From Streptomyces actuosus (GTDB lineage Bacteria > Actinomycetota > Actinomycetes > Streptomycetales > Streptomycetaceae): 64,000 nt of DNA. Made by a program: the position numbers and the translations under genes. Below are positions 55,404-63,945 of this stretch, in pieces; positions within the stretch are counted from its first letter, which is position 1, and every line of letters begins with the position of its first letter. The stretch lies in NCBI RefSeq assembly GCF_016921115.1, contig NZ_JAFFZS010000033.1, forward strand, positions 1-64,000. The letters run 5' to 3'. The notes under the pieces are model-generated. The model saw nothing but the letters and a program-made list of their open reading frames with translations. It made no database searches and was not told where the DNA came from.

Positions 55404-55616
55404 TCAGGAGCCGCCCCGGCGGGACCCACCCCGCCCCCGTGCCACCCGGCGGTCGTGGAGCCGGCGCTTGATGGACAGCAGGTAGGTGAGCACACTGACG
55501 GCCACGATCGTCACCGTCAGGATGAGCACGAACTGGTCGAGGTTCGTTACCTCGGTCACGGCGTAGGCGATGCCGGCGAGGGCCGCGCAAGCGCCGAGTC
55601 CCCTGAGGACGTTCAT
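55404..55616 (-). CDS. Small two-helix membrane protein linked to GT2
   Basis: A 70-residue protein with two hydrophobic segments (about 6-20 and 27-47) and an Arg/Gly-rich cytosolic tail (KRRLHDRRVARGRGGSRRGG). ATG 55616 has GGGGGAG about 5 nt upstream and lies 13 bp past the stop of the glycosyltransferase gene, so the two are an operon. It may help the glycosyltransferase assemble or anchor in the membrane. No family recognised. Confidence 0.75.
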   Translation of the reverse strand: MNVLRGLGACAALAGIAYAVTEVTNLDQFVLILTVTIVAVSVLTYLLSIKRRLHDRRVARGRGGSRRGGS

Positions 55617-55629
55617 CTTTCTCCCCCGC

Positions 55630-56823
55630 CTACTTCCAGGCGGACACGCGGGTCACGTAGGACTTCAGAATGGATGAGACGAGCCAGTACGCTCGTACGA
55701 CGGTGTAGACCAGTTCGGGGAGCAGGAGGGCTTCGACGAGCATCGCCTTCCAGCCCAGGTTTCGCACCCGGAGTGCCGGATAGACGATCCAGAAGCCGAA
55801 CAGGGCCCACAGCAGCGGGTGATGGGAGAGGCCGTGATGAGCGACCACGGCGAGCTGCCGCCCACCCCAGAGGAAGATGTAGGCGAAGCCGATCAACCCG
55901 ATGATCATGGTGGTGATGGAGTGCCAGGTGAACTTGGTCCAGCCACGGCGGCGCAGCGTGTCGACGGTCCCTCGGCTCCACCGCTCCCGCTGCTGGATGA
56001 GTTCGCGCAACGTGGGCATGAGGTCGGTGTAGGCGATGCAGAGCTGGTTCGCGGTGACCTTCCAGCCGGACTCCTTGAGCGCCAACGTGGTTTCGTAGTC
56101 TTCGACCAGGTTGCGATGGTCCTCCCAGAAGACCTCGCCTCGCCAGTCGATCAGGCCCTGCAGGGCCTCCGCGCGGTAGAAGGATCCGGCGCCCGACATG
56201 GTGTGGACGTCCTTGCGGTAGCGGGCATTGGCCGCCCGGCCGTATTCGATGATCTGCATGCCGAGCAAGAACCGCTGCCAGGGGTTGCGCCACAGATCGG
56301 TGCGGCCGAGGCAGGCGGCGCTGACACCTCCGATCTCGGGATCGGAGGCGATGACGTTGCGGGCCCGCTCGATGAACCGGGGATGCAGTTCGGTGTCCGC
56401 GTCCATGACGAGGACATGGCCCACCCGGCCGTCCAGCCGGCCTCCCACGGCTTCCCGGAGCCAGAAGAGGCCGTAATTCAGGGCGCCCGCCTTCTTGTGC
56501 GGGTTGTCTTCGAGCGTCAGGACGACCGTCTGCGGGGTGCTCGGATCGTCGGCGAACCGGCGTGCGTACTCCTCGGTGCGGTCCGTCGAGTTGTTGACCA
56601 CCACGACGATGATGTCCGGCCGCCGAGTCTGTCCGGACAATGACTCCAGAGACGTGAGGACCCCGACCTCTTCATTGCGTGCTGGGACGAGTACGGCGGT
56701 TTCGTACGCCATTGTGGTGGCGGCTGCGGCGGTACTGCTGTGACCGACGCGGCCTCTTCGGTGACGGCTGTGTGACGCGCTCCGCGATCCCCCGCGCCCA
56801 CGGCGTGCAATCGTGTCCGGCAA
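55630..56823 (-). CDS. Processive-type family 2 glycosyltransferase
   Basis: A 397-residue GT2 with cytosolic catalytic domain and C-terminal membrane helices (about 300-390). Catalytic landmarks: PARNEE near 47, the metal-binding VMDADTE (about 140), a TED-like EDYETTL segment and the QQRERW motif (about 275) typical of processive cellulose, chitin and hyaluronan synthases (QxxRW). So it probably polymerises a beta-linked glycan at the membrane. TTG 56823 with GGAGAGGA 6 nt upstream is preferred; ATG 56712 starts at the core but has no ribosome binding site. GC3 appears lower than in neighbouring genes. Confidence 0.85.
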   Translation of the reverse strand: MPDTIARRGRGGSRSASHSRHRRGRVGHSSTAAAATTMAYETAVLVPARNEEVGVLTSLESLSGQTRRPDIIVVVVNNSTDRTEEYARRFADDPSTPQTVVLTLEDNPHKKAGALNYGLFWLREAVGGRLDGRVGHVLVMDADTELHPRFIERARNVIASDPEIGGVSAACLGRTDLWRNPWQRFLLGMQIIEYGRAANARYRKDVHTMSGAGSFYRAEALQGLIDWRGEVFWEDHRNLVEDYETTLALKESGWKVTANQLCIAYTDLMPTLRELIQQRERWSRGTVDTLRRRGWTKFTWHSITTMIIGLIGFAYIFLWGGRQLAVVAHHGLSHHPLLWALFGFWIVYPALRVRNLGWKAMLVEALLLPELVYTVVRAYWLVSSILKSYVTRVSAWK

Positions 56824-57011
56824 AACGTTCCTCTCCCCCTGGGCTCCACCAACACGTGGTCATCTAAGCTGTGGTGAAGCTGTGAAAGCTCTCCGGGAAG
56901 TTACATCAAGGCAGTTGAAGCCTGTGAAGGCGTCCGGGGGACGGGGGCATACCGGCTGTGCGCCGAGCGGAGGGCGAGTGAACTCGGCGTACCCCACGTG
57001 GGTGACAAGGG

Positions 57012-57045
57012 GGACATATGCGGACAACGGAGTCCGCATGTGTCC
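57012..57045. promoter_or_regulatory. 13-bp inverted repeat between divergent GT2 and CBM3 genes
   Basis: Arms ggacatatgcgga (57012-57024) and tccgcatgtgtcc (57033-57045) differ at one base pair, with an 8-nt spacer. It sits in the 352-bp promoter region between the glycosyltransferase and the CBM3-protein gene, about 130 bp before the latter. A likely operator for a dimeric regulator; the 34-bp span could also fold as a hairpin. Rest of the region: no gene recognised. Confidence 0.55.
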
Positions 57046-57175
57046 GGCGGAAATGTGATCAAGGCAACACAGGGGGATCAGTGCGGTCGCGCACGAAGGC
57101 AGCACCTTTGAAGGATTTGGTGAAGACCCGTCACGGGCGCATCGCCGCAGTCGACTTGGGAGAACGGGGCATCCG

Positions 57176-58615
57176 GTGACGCGCCGTAGACCGACCCCGC
57201 GTCGCGGGCGAAGAACACTGGTGATCCTGTTGGCGGTGGGCCTCATCGCCACCGGGGCCGTGCTCTCCTTCCGATGGCGGTCCGCCGGGTCCGACCCCGT
57301 CCTCACCGTCCGCTACAGGACCGATGCCCCCGCCGCGACGGACGTGGCCCATCCGTGGCTGGAGGTCATCAACACGTCGGACCGGACCGTGGATCTCCGT
57401 GATGTCACCTTGCGGTACCACTACACGGCAGACGGTGGCGCCGCCTACGGCGCCAACTGCGTGCAGACAGCGCTTCGATGCTCGAACATCACCCTGAAGA
57501 TCGCTGCCGCGAAGACCCGGGCGCCCAAGGCCGACCACTACCTTCAGATCGGATTCACCGGCTCGGCCGGTTCGCTGGAGCCCGGCGGGACGAGCCAGGG
57601 CATCGGGCTCCAGCTCTACCGTGTCGATCACCGGCAGATGGAGCAGGCGAACGACCATTCGTTCAACGCAGAGGACACCACGTACCAGGAGTCCGAACGC
57701 GTGACTGCCTACCTGGGTGGCACCCACGTCTGGGGCGAGGAGCCCGACGGCGAGACGCCGACCGCTGGAAAGAGCCCGACTGCCGTGCCCAGGACGTCCG
57801 CGTCCGGGCACGCCGGGGGAGAGCCGCCCGCCGGGGTCCTCTTCGACGACTTCGCCTACAGCGGCCCCGGCGACCCCGCGCTCACGTCCCACGGCTGGGA
57901 GGTGCGCGAGAGCGAGGGAGGCCCGGGCATCAAGGGCACATGGTCGTCGAAGGCCATCAGCTTTCCGGCCGGGGAGGCCGGTGGGTCCGGCCAGGCGCTT
58001 CGGCTGGAAGCCGGCACGGACGGAACCGAGGAGGGCACACGGCAGGCCGAGTTCCACAGCTCCCGCCCGGTGTTTCTCACCGGGACCCTGGTCGCCCGTG
58101 TCTACCTCAGCGACAAGCCGGTGAGCGGTAAGGACGGCGATCACATTGCCCAGTCCTTCTTCGCCATCTCGCCCGACCACGAGTCGACGAAGTACAGCGA
58201 ACTCGACTACGAGTACCTGCCCAACGGGGGTTGGGGCAGGTACGGGCCGCTGCTCGACACCACCAGTTGGCGGGACGCAGGGCGAGGGGACCGGGTCACC
58301 CGCTCCCGCAACCAGAAGTTCGGCGGCTGGCACACCCTTGCCGTCACCGCGGTGGGCGGCACGACCACCTACTCCGTGGACGGTCAGCAGGTGTTCACCA
58401 GCGGCAGCCGTCATTTTCCGCGCGAGCGCATGAACATCGACGTCAGCTCGTGGTTCATCGACCTTCCCTTCAAGGGCTCGCGCTCCTGGGAGATGAAGGT
58501 CGACTGGCTGTACTACCGGTCCGGCGAGGCGATGTCCGCGCAGGACGCGGAAGGGGCAGCAGCGGCCCTCGCGGCCGGTGGGACGCACTACGTGAACACC
58601 CTTCCGACGGAATGA
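57176..58615 (+). CDS. Membrane-anchored CBM3 plus lectin/GH16-like protein
   Basis: A 479-residue protein: basic N terminus, one helix (about 14-31), a family 3 carbohydrate-binding module (about 42-190, with Cys95-Cys102 and a TAYLGGTHVWGEEP end), a Pro/Thr/Ser linker, and a C-terminal concanavalin-like beta-sandwich (about 220-455) resembling polysaccharide lyase or GH16-type folds. No ExDxxE GH16 catalytic motif is visible, so it may only bind sugar. CBM3 modules bind cellulose or chitin. It is divergent from the GT2 synthase, suggesting that it captures or positions the polymer made. GTG 57176, weak ribosome binding site. Confidence 0.8.
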   Translation: MTRRRPTPRRGRRTLVILLAVGLIATGAVLSFRWRSAGSDPVLTVRYRTDAPAATDVAHPWLEVINTSDRTVDLRDVTLRYHYTADGGAAYGANCVQTALRCSNITLKIAAAKTRAPKADHYLQIGFTGSAGSLEPGGTSQGIGLQLYRVDHRQMEQANDHSFNAEDTTYQESERVTAYLGGTHVWGEEPDGETPTAGKSPTAVPRTSASGHAGGEPPAGVLFDDFAYSGPGDPALTSHGWEVRESEGGPGIKGTWSSKAISFPAGEAGGSGQALRLEAGTDGTEEGTRQAEFHSSRPVFLTGTLVARVYLSDKPVSGKDGDHIAQSFFAISPDHESTKYSELDYEYLPNGGWGRYGPLLDTTSWRDAGRGDRVTRSRNQKFGGWHTLAVTAVGGTTTYSVDGQQVFTSGSRHFPRERMNIDVSSWFIDLPFKGSRSWEMKVDWLYYRSGEAMSAQDAEGAAAALAAGGTHYVNTLPTE

Positions 58616-58942
58616 GCGGCCCGGATTCCGCGACCGTCCCGCAGACGGGCCCCGGGGCGGTCGCTGGATCCAGCTCGAAGTCGGGGGCGGGGCGCCGGGA
58701 CCACGAGACGATCCCCGCGTTCACGCCCCCTCAGCCGAGACCTGCGCCACCCGTCCACAACCTCCGGGGGCAGTGCCACCAGGGCATTTGTCGAACGCCA
58801 CGTCGGAACAGCCCGCAGCGCCGGCGCCGTGCATCGCACGGCACCAGTGGCGTCCGCGTACCGGGTGTACGCGGACGACTCCGACAATGCGCCGAGTGCG
58901 CTACCGGGCGTCGAGGGCCCGGTGGGACATGCGAACCACGTC
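58616..58942. other. Gene-free stretch between the CBM3 gene and disA
   Basis: 327 bp between convergent genes. Open frames on both strands are low-quality continuations. No terminator hairpin was found that I would trust, and no recognisable domain. Confidence 0.45.
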
Positions 58943-60067
58943 CTAGACGTACCGCTCCAGGATCGAGGACTCCGCCAGCCGGGACAGGCCCTCCCGGACG
59001 CTGCGTGCGCGTGCCTCGCCCACACCGTCCACCGTCTGGAGGTCGTCGACACTGGCGGCCAGCAGCTTCTGCAGCCCGCCGAAGTGCTCGACCAGGCGGT
59101 CGATGATGGCGCCGGGCAGACGCGGCACCTTGGCGAGGAGCCGGAAGCCGCGGGGGGACACCGCCGAGTCGAGCGCCTCGGGGGAGCCGGTGTAGCCCAG
59201 GGCGCGGGCCACCGTGGGCAGTTCCAGCAGCTCGGCGTGGGTCAGTGCGTCGAGTTCGGCGAGTGCCTCGTCGACGGTGCGGGAGCGCTTGGCGGTGGGC
59301 TCGGGGACGTAGTCCCGGACGACCAGCTCACGCTCGGGCTCCACGCCGGCGATGAGCTCGTCCAGCTGGAGGGCGAGCAGGCGTCCGTCGGTGCCGAGCT
59401 CCACCACGTACTCGGCGATCTCGGTGGCGATGCGGCGCACCATCTCCAGTCGCTGCGCGACCGCGGAGACGTCCCGGACCGTCACCAGGTCCTCGATCTC
59501 CAGCGCCGACAGCGTGCCCGCGACCTCGTCGAGGCGCAGCTTGTAGCGCTCCAGCGTGGCCAGTGCCTGGTTGGCACGGGAGAGGATCGCCGCCGAGTCC
59601 TCCAGGACGCGCCGCTGCCCGTCCACGTACAGGGCGATCAGCCGCATGGACTGGGAGACGGAGACCACGGGGAAACCGACCTGCTTGCTGACCCGGTCCG
59701 CCGTGCGGTGCCGGGTGCCGGTCTCCTCGGTGGGGATCGTCGGATCCGGGAGCAGCTGGACCCCGGCCCGAAGGATCTTCGACAGATCCGAGGAGAGGAC
59801 GATGCCGCCGTCCAGCTTGCACAGCTCGCGCAGGCGGGTGGCCGTGAACTCGACGTCCAGCACGAAACCGCCGGTGCACATGGCCTCGACCGTCTTGTCG
59901 GAGCCGAGCACGATCAGACCACCGGTGTTGCCGCGGAGGACGCGCTCCAGGCCGTCACGCAGAGGCGTGCCGGGTGCCACGGCGCTCAGCGAGGCGCGCA
60001 TCAGGCCATCGGAACCGGCACTCCCACCGGACTTTCCGGGAGCTGCTGCCCGGTCGTTGGCTGCCAC
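58943..60067 (-). CDS. disA: DNA integrity scanning diadenylate cyclase
   Basis: Makes cyclic di-AMP from two ATP and scans DNA for lesions or branched structures. The 374-residue protein has the DAC domain (about 20-150) with Asp86 in KLDGGIV and GTRHRTA (117-123), a coiled linker (about 160-290) and the C-terminal helix-hairpin-helix domain (VDDLQTVDGVGEARARSVREGL). The motif is DGG where the family consensus is DGA; I believe this is normal in Streptomyces. Preceded by radA in the same operon, 82 bp apart. Sets the c-di-AMP level that controls osmotic and cell-wall responses. Confidence 0.96.
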   Translation of the reverse strand: MAANDRAAAPGKSGGSAGSDGLMRASLSAVAPGTPLRDGLERVLRGNTGGLIVLGSDKTVEAMCTGGFVLDVEFTATRLRELCKLDGGIVLSSDLSKILRAGVQLLPDPTIPTEETGTRHRTADRVSKQVGFPVVSVSQSMRLIALYVDGQRRVLEDSAAILSRANQALATLERYKLRLDEVAGTLSALEIEDLVTVRDVSAVAQRLEMVRRIATEIAEYVVELGTDGRLLALQLDELIAGVEPERELVVRDYVPEPTAKRSRTVDEALAELDALTHAELLELPTVARALGYTGSPEALDSAVSPRGFRLLAKVPRLPGAIIDRLVEHFGGLQKLLAASVDDLQTVDGVGEARARSVREGLSRLAESSILERYV

Positions 60068-60149
60068 TGCACTCCTCCGGTCGCAGGTTCTTGAGGTGCT
60101 CCCGTTCCGCGCACGCGGTTCGTACGGACGGGCGAGACCAGGGCAAAGT

Positions 60150-61559
60150 CTACCGGCGCTCCTCAGCCTCCCGCGGGGCCTCTCGCCGACGCGAGCGGGG
60201 CAGGACCCGCAGCGCGTCCCCTATGTCGGCGACCTCCAGCACCTTCATGCCGGCCGGGACCTTGCCGGGATCGCCCGGTACGAGCGCGTGCGTGAAGCCC
60301 AGGCGGTGCGCCTCCGCGAGCCGCCGCTGCACGCCCGTGACCCGTCGGACCTCGCCTGCCAGGCCCACTTCGCCGATCGCGACGAGGTTCTTCGGCAGCG
60401 GGGTGTCGCTGGCGGCCGACGCGAGCGCGAGGGCGACGGCCAGGTCGGCGGCGGGCTCGGAGAGCTTCACCCCGCCCACCGTCGCGGAGTAGATGTCCCT
60501 TTTGCCCAGGCTGCTGATGCGCCCGCGCTGTTCCAGCACGGCCAGCATCATCGACACCCGTGACGTCTCCAGGCCCGAGGTGGTGCGGCGCGGGGAGGGG
60601 ATCTGCGAGTCGACGGTGAGCGCCTGGACCTCGGCCACCAGTGGGCGACGGCCCTCCAGGGTGACCGTCAGGCAGGTCCCCGGGACCGGTTCGTCACGTC
60701 GTGTCAGGAAGAGTCCGCTCGGGTCCGCAAGGCCCGTGATGCCCTCGTCGTGCAGTTCGAAGCAGCCGACCTCGTCGGTGGCGCCGTAGCGGTTCTTGAC
60801 GCCCCGTACGAGACGCAGTCGCGCGTGCCGGTCGCCCTCGAAGTGCAGGACGACGTCGACGAGGTGCTCCAGCAGCCGCGGACCCGCGATCGCACCGTCC
60901 TTCGTGACGTGGCCCACAAGGAGCGTGGACATGCCGCGGTCCTTCGAGGCGCGGATCAGGGCGCCCGCGACCTCCCGCACCTGGGCCATGCCGCCGGGTG
61001 CGCCGTCGATCTCCGGGGAGGCCACCGTCTGCACGGAGTCGAGGACGAGCAGCGACGGCTTCACCGCGTCCAGGTGGCCGAGCACGGCGGCCAGGTCGGT
61101 CTCGGCGGCGAGGTAGAGGTGATCGTCCAGGGCGCCGATGCGGTCGGCGCGCAGCCGGACCTGGCTCGCCGACTCCTCGCCCGTCACGTAGAGCGTCCGG
61201 TGCTCTTCGCCGGCCGCCTTGGCCGCCACGTCCAGCAGGAGCGTGGACTTGCCGACGCCGGGCTCGCCCGCGAGTAGCACGACGGCGCCGGGTACGAGGC
61301 CGCCGCCGAGGACGCGGTCCAGCTCCGCGACGCCGGTGGAGCGGGCGGTGGCCTGGCGGCCGTCGACCTGGCCGATGGGAAGGGCGGAGCTGGTGACGCG
61401 GCCCGGTGCCGTCGTCCGGATGGCCGGCGTGCCGTACTCCTCGACCGTGCCCCAGGCCTGGCACTCGGGGCAGCGGCCGAGCCACTTCGCCGTCTGCCAC
61501 CCGCACTCCGTGCAGCGGTAGGAGGGACGGTCCTTGGTGGTCCTGGTGCGGGCAGCCAT
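60150..61559 (-). CDS. radA: DNA repair protein RadA
   Basis: RecA-related helicase that processes recombination intermediates and, in B. subtilis, inhibits DisA. The 469-residue protein has the N-terminal zinc finger (Cys 16, 19, 30, 33), Walker A GEPGVGKST (98-106), the KNRYG motif (255-259) and a C-terminal Lon-like domain. ATG 61559 is chosen at the start of the zinc-finger region; the frame remains open upstream but only through repeats. It is upstream of disA on the same strand, a pairing seen widely. Confidence 0.96.
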   Translation of the reverse strand: MAARTRTTKDRPSYRCTECGWQTAKWLGRCPECQAWGTVEEYGTPAIRTTAPGRVTSSALPIGQVDGRQATARSTGVAELDRVLGGGLVPGAVVLLAGEPGVGKSTLLLDVAAKAAGEEHRTLYVTGEESASQVRLRADRIGALDDHLYLAAETDLAAVLGHLDAVKPSLLVLDSVQTVASPEIDGAPGGMAQVREVAGALIRASKDRGMSTLLVGHVTKDGAIAGPRLLEHLVDVVLHFEGDRHARLRLVRGVKNRYGATDEVGCFELHDEGITGLADPSGLFLTRRDEPVPGTCLTVTLEGRRPLVAEVQALTVDSQIPSPRRTTSGLETSRVSMMLAVLEQRGRISSLGKRDIYSATVGGVKLSEPAADLAVALALASAASDTPLPKNLVAIGEVGLAGEVRRVTGVQRRLAEAHRLGFTHALVPGDPGKVPAGMKVLEVADIGDALRVLPRSRRREAPREAEERR

Positions 61560-61765
61560 GGGGCCAACCGTAGCGGCCGGCACCGACAGCCCGGGACGGC
61601 TGGGGACGGGACGGTGGCGCTCGCCCCGCCCCCGTTGCCCGCCCTCGCGCCTCCGGCGGCCCCCGCGTCCCTTTCGGCCCCGCACTCTCGCCGATGGGCG
61701 GACCCTGCCGGTACCCCGATGTGCCGACCCTGCCGGTATGCCGACCCTGCCGTACGCCGGTCTCG

Positions 61766-61831
61766 CCGGCGTACCGGTGTCCCGGTGCGCCTGTCCCGCC
61801 GGCGTACCGGTGTCCCGGTGCGCCTGTCCCG
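61766..61831. repeat. 33-bp direct repeat upstream of radA
   Basis: Two identical 33-bp units start at 61766 and 61799, preceded by shorter ccgaccctgccgg copies (61700-61760). They lie in the 574-bp gene-free interval (61560-62133) between radA and the sigma-like fusion gene. Not a CRISPR: no spacers and only two copies. Confidence 0.75.
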
Positions 61832-62066
61832 CCGGTACTTCGCCCCTGCCGCCGCTCCGGCCCGGTTCCGCCGTCGTCCCGGCCCGGTTCCGTTTGCGGT
61901 GTTCCCGCCGCGACGCCCGCCCCGGCCCCGGAACGGCTCGTCGCGGCCCTGGTGGCGAGCGCTGCGGCGACCGCCGTGACGCCCCTGCGGGGCCCGAGAA
62001 TCGGCCACCGTGACACGAACGAGCCACGGAACGAGGCCAAGGTGTCCCCTATTGATGGATCGTTTC

Positions 62067-62078
62067 ACCCGTACGGGT
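62067..62078. promoter_or_regulatory. Palindrome acccgtacgggt upstream of the fusion gene
   Basis: A perfect 12-bp palindrome, about 60 bp before the start of the next gene, in a locally A/T-richer promoter region. TACGGT (62121-62126) lies 7 bp before GTG 62134, as in leaderless transcripts. The palindrome could be an operator. Confidence 0.4.
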
Positions 62079-62136
62079 TAAAACTTCTCAAGGCGGGAGT
62101 AAGGGTCTGCTTGCGCCGCCTACGGTCGCACGGGTG

Positions 62137-63945
62137 ATGAGCAGCAGTCCGGAGACCACGACCCGCACCACCGGCGCACACCGGTCGCAGCGCGAGGCGC
62201 GCGACCGCACCGCGGCGCGCACTCTGGCGCAGCGTCCTCCCGCACGCTACGAGCCGTACCTGGACGGTCTGTTCACCTACTGCCTGTCGGTGCTGTGCGA
62301 CCACGAGGCGGCGACCGCCGCCCTGGGAGACGTCCTCGCGCTCGCCGAGCGGCGCGGCCAGCGCGTCCCGGAGGCGGCCGGGGACCGCCGTGCCTGGCTG
62401 TACGCGCTGGCCCGCTGGGCGTGCCTGCGCAAGCTGGCCGAGGCCAGGCAGCGACGCCAGGCCCCGCACGCGGCCGGCCGGCACGCCACGGACAAGCGCC
62501 ACGCCGCCGAGAAGAAGGCCGGTGCCGGGAAGCGTCACGGCTCCGAGCGACAGCACCCGGCTGCCCAGGCGGGCCCCGCCGTCTCGGCGGAGGCGCAACG
62601 GCAGCGTCGGCGCGAACTGGCGCTGCTGGCCTGGCCGGAAGCGGCCGGAACCACCCCCGAGCAGCGCGAGGCGCTGGAACTCGCCGTACGCCACCACCTC
62701 GCCGCGCACGAGGTGGCCGCGGTCCTCGGGATGGACCTGGCGGGCGCCCGTGAGCTGCTGGCCTCCGCGGCCTGCGAGGTGGAGCGCACCCGCGCGGCGC
62801 TGGCCGTCGTGGAGACCGGCGCCTGTCCGGGCGTCGCCCGCCTCACGGGCAACGGGCAGTTCGTGCTGAGCAGCACCGTGCGGCAGGAGCTCGTCCGGCA
62901 CGTCGACGACTGCCCGCGCTGCCGCCGGACCGCCGGGCGCGCGATCCCCGGCCGTTGGCCCGGCGCCACCGTCACCCCCGCCGCCCTCCCGGTCCTGGAG
63001 GCCCCCCGTGCGGCGCTGCAGGGGGCCATGGCGCACCACCCGCGCGCGCGGGGCGCCGCCGCGCCCCGCTTCGACCGGCGGGGTTTCCCCATGGACCCCA
63101 AGGATCGCGCGGCCCGCCGTGAGCGACTCCGCGCGCGTGCCGTCACCACGACCGTCGTCGCCACGGTCGTCGCCGCACCCGTGCTCGCGCTGTGGGCCGC
63201 CCACCGGGGTGACCCGCCGGGAGAGGGGCCGGACGACGGCTCGGCCAGGGCCAGCCGCGAGGACGGCTCCGGCAGACTCGGCGGCGACGCGGCGGGCGGC
63301 GGATACGAGAACGCAGGCAACGCCAGCACCAGCCCCGGCGGCCTTCACGCCGGCGGTGGTCGGCCGGACGTCTCGGTGAACGTCGTCAACGTCACCGGCG
63401 TCGGCACGGCGGGCGCCGGGCACCTCGACGTCTCGGCCGGCAGCAGCGGCGACACCACGCTGATCACGCTCACCGCCTCCGGGGCGGAGCCGCTGCGCTG
63501 GTCGGCGACGACCGGTGCCGCCTGGCTCTACCTGAGCCGGTCCTCGGGAACCCTCCAGCCCGGCGCATCACTGACGATCAAGGTCTACGTCGACCCTCTG
63601 CGCGAGCCCTCCGGGCACTGGACCGCGCGCGTGGCGATCTCACCCGCCGGGGTCGTCGTCACCATCGACGGCTACGGCACCGCACCCAGACCCTCCGACT
63701 CCGGCGACGACCCCGCTCCCGCTCCGGATCCCGGCCCCGGCACGCCCGACGACCCGCCGCCGACGCCCGCACCGGCTCCGACGGCCACCTCGACGCCCTC
63801 CGACCCGTCGCCCGGTGACGCGTCCCCGACCCCCGGCACCGGTCCGAGCACGACGACCCCGCCCCCCTCCACCGACCCCACCACGAGCGCGTCGACGCAG
63901 CCCGGCGACGGTGGCGGCGACGCACCGAGCCCGTCGCCGTCGTAG
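62137..63945 (+). CDS. Sigma-factor-like / zinc-finger / membrane / BACON-domain fusion protein
   Basis: A 602-residue protein with unusual architecture. Residues ~38-105 resemble ECF sigma region 2 (AWLYALARWACLRKLAEAR); 110-155 is a basic linker; ~158-222 resembles region 4 (TPEQREALELAVRHHLAAHEVA). At 255-262 HVDDCPRC gives a HxxxCxxC motif like zinc-finger anti-sigma factors. A membrane helix spans ~336-355; outside are a Gly/Ser linker, a BACON domain (~430-513; LRWSATTGAAWLYL, SGTLQPGAS) and a Pro/Thr/Ser tail. ATG 62137 is used; GTG 62134 adds one residue. It may be a membrane-tethered regulator whose outer BACON domain senses a ligand. DNA binding and cleavage are unproven. Confidence 0.7.
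   Translation: MSSSPETTTRTTGAHRSQREARDRTAARTLAQRPPARYEPYLDGLFTYCLSVLCDHEAATAALGDVLALAERRGQRVPEAAGDRRAWLYALARWACLRKLAEARQRRQAPHAAGRHATDKRHAAEKKAGAGKRHGSERQHPAAQAGPAVSAEAQRQRRRELALLAWPEAAGTTPEQREALELAVRHHLAAHEVAAVLGMDLAGARELLASAACEVERTRAALAVVETGACPGVARLTGNGQFVLSSTVRQELVRHVDDCPRCRRTAGRAIPGRWPGATVTPAALPVLEAPRAALQGAMAHHPRARGAAAPRFDRRGFPMDPKDRAARRERLRARAVTTTVVATVVAAPVLALWAAHRGDPPGEGPDDGSARASREDGSGRLGGDAAGGGYENAGNASTSPGGLHAGGGRPDVSVNVVNVTGVGTAGAGHLDVSAGSSGDTTLITLTASGAEPLRWSATTGAAWLYLSRSSGTLQPGASLTIKVYVDPLREPSGHWTARVAISPAGVVVTIDGYGTAPRPSDSGDDPAPAPDPGPGTPDDPPPTPAPAPTATSTPSDPSPGDASPTPGTGPSTTTPPPSTDPTTSASTQPGDGGGDAPSPSPS

Noticed and set aside
59800..59820. DisA inactive because DGA is DGG
   Set aside because: Asp86 and RHR are intact, and from memory Streptomyces DisA normally has KLDGG, so the change is not evidence of inactivity.
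61766..61831. CRISPR-like repeats
   Set aside because: Only two adjacent copies and no spacers. The DedA repeats (3398) and cse repeats (51074) were rejected for the same reasons.
61600..62027. Upstream extension of radA with repeated RDTGTPAGQAH residues
   Set aside because: The residues come from the 33-bp DNA repeat; the zinc finger of RadA begins right after ATG 61559, and no ribosome binding site supports a longer protein.
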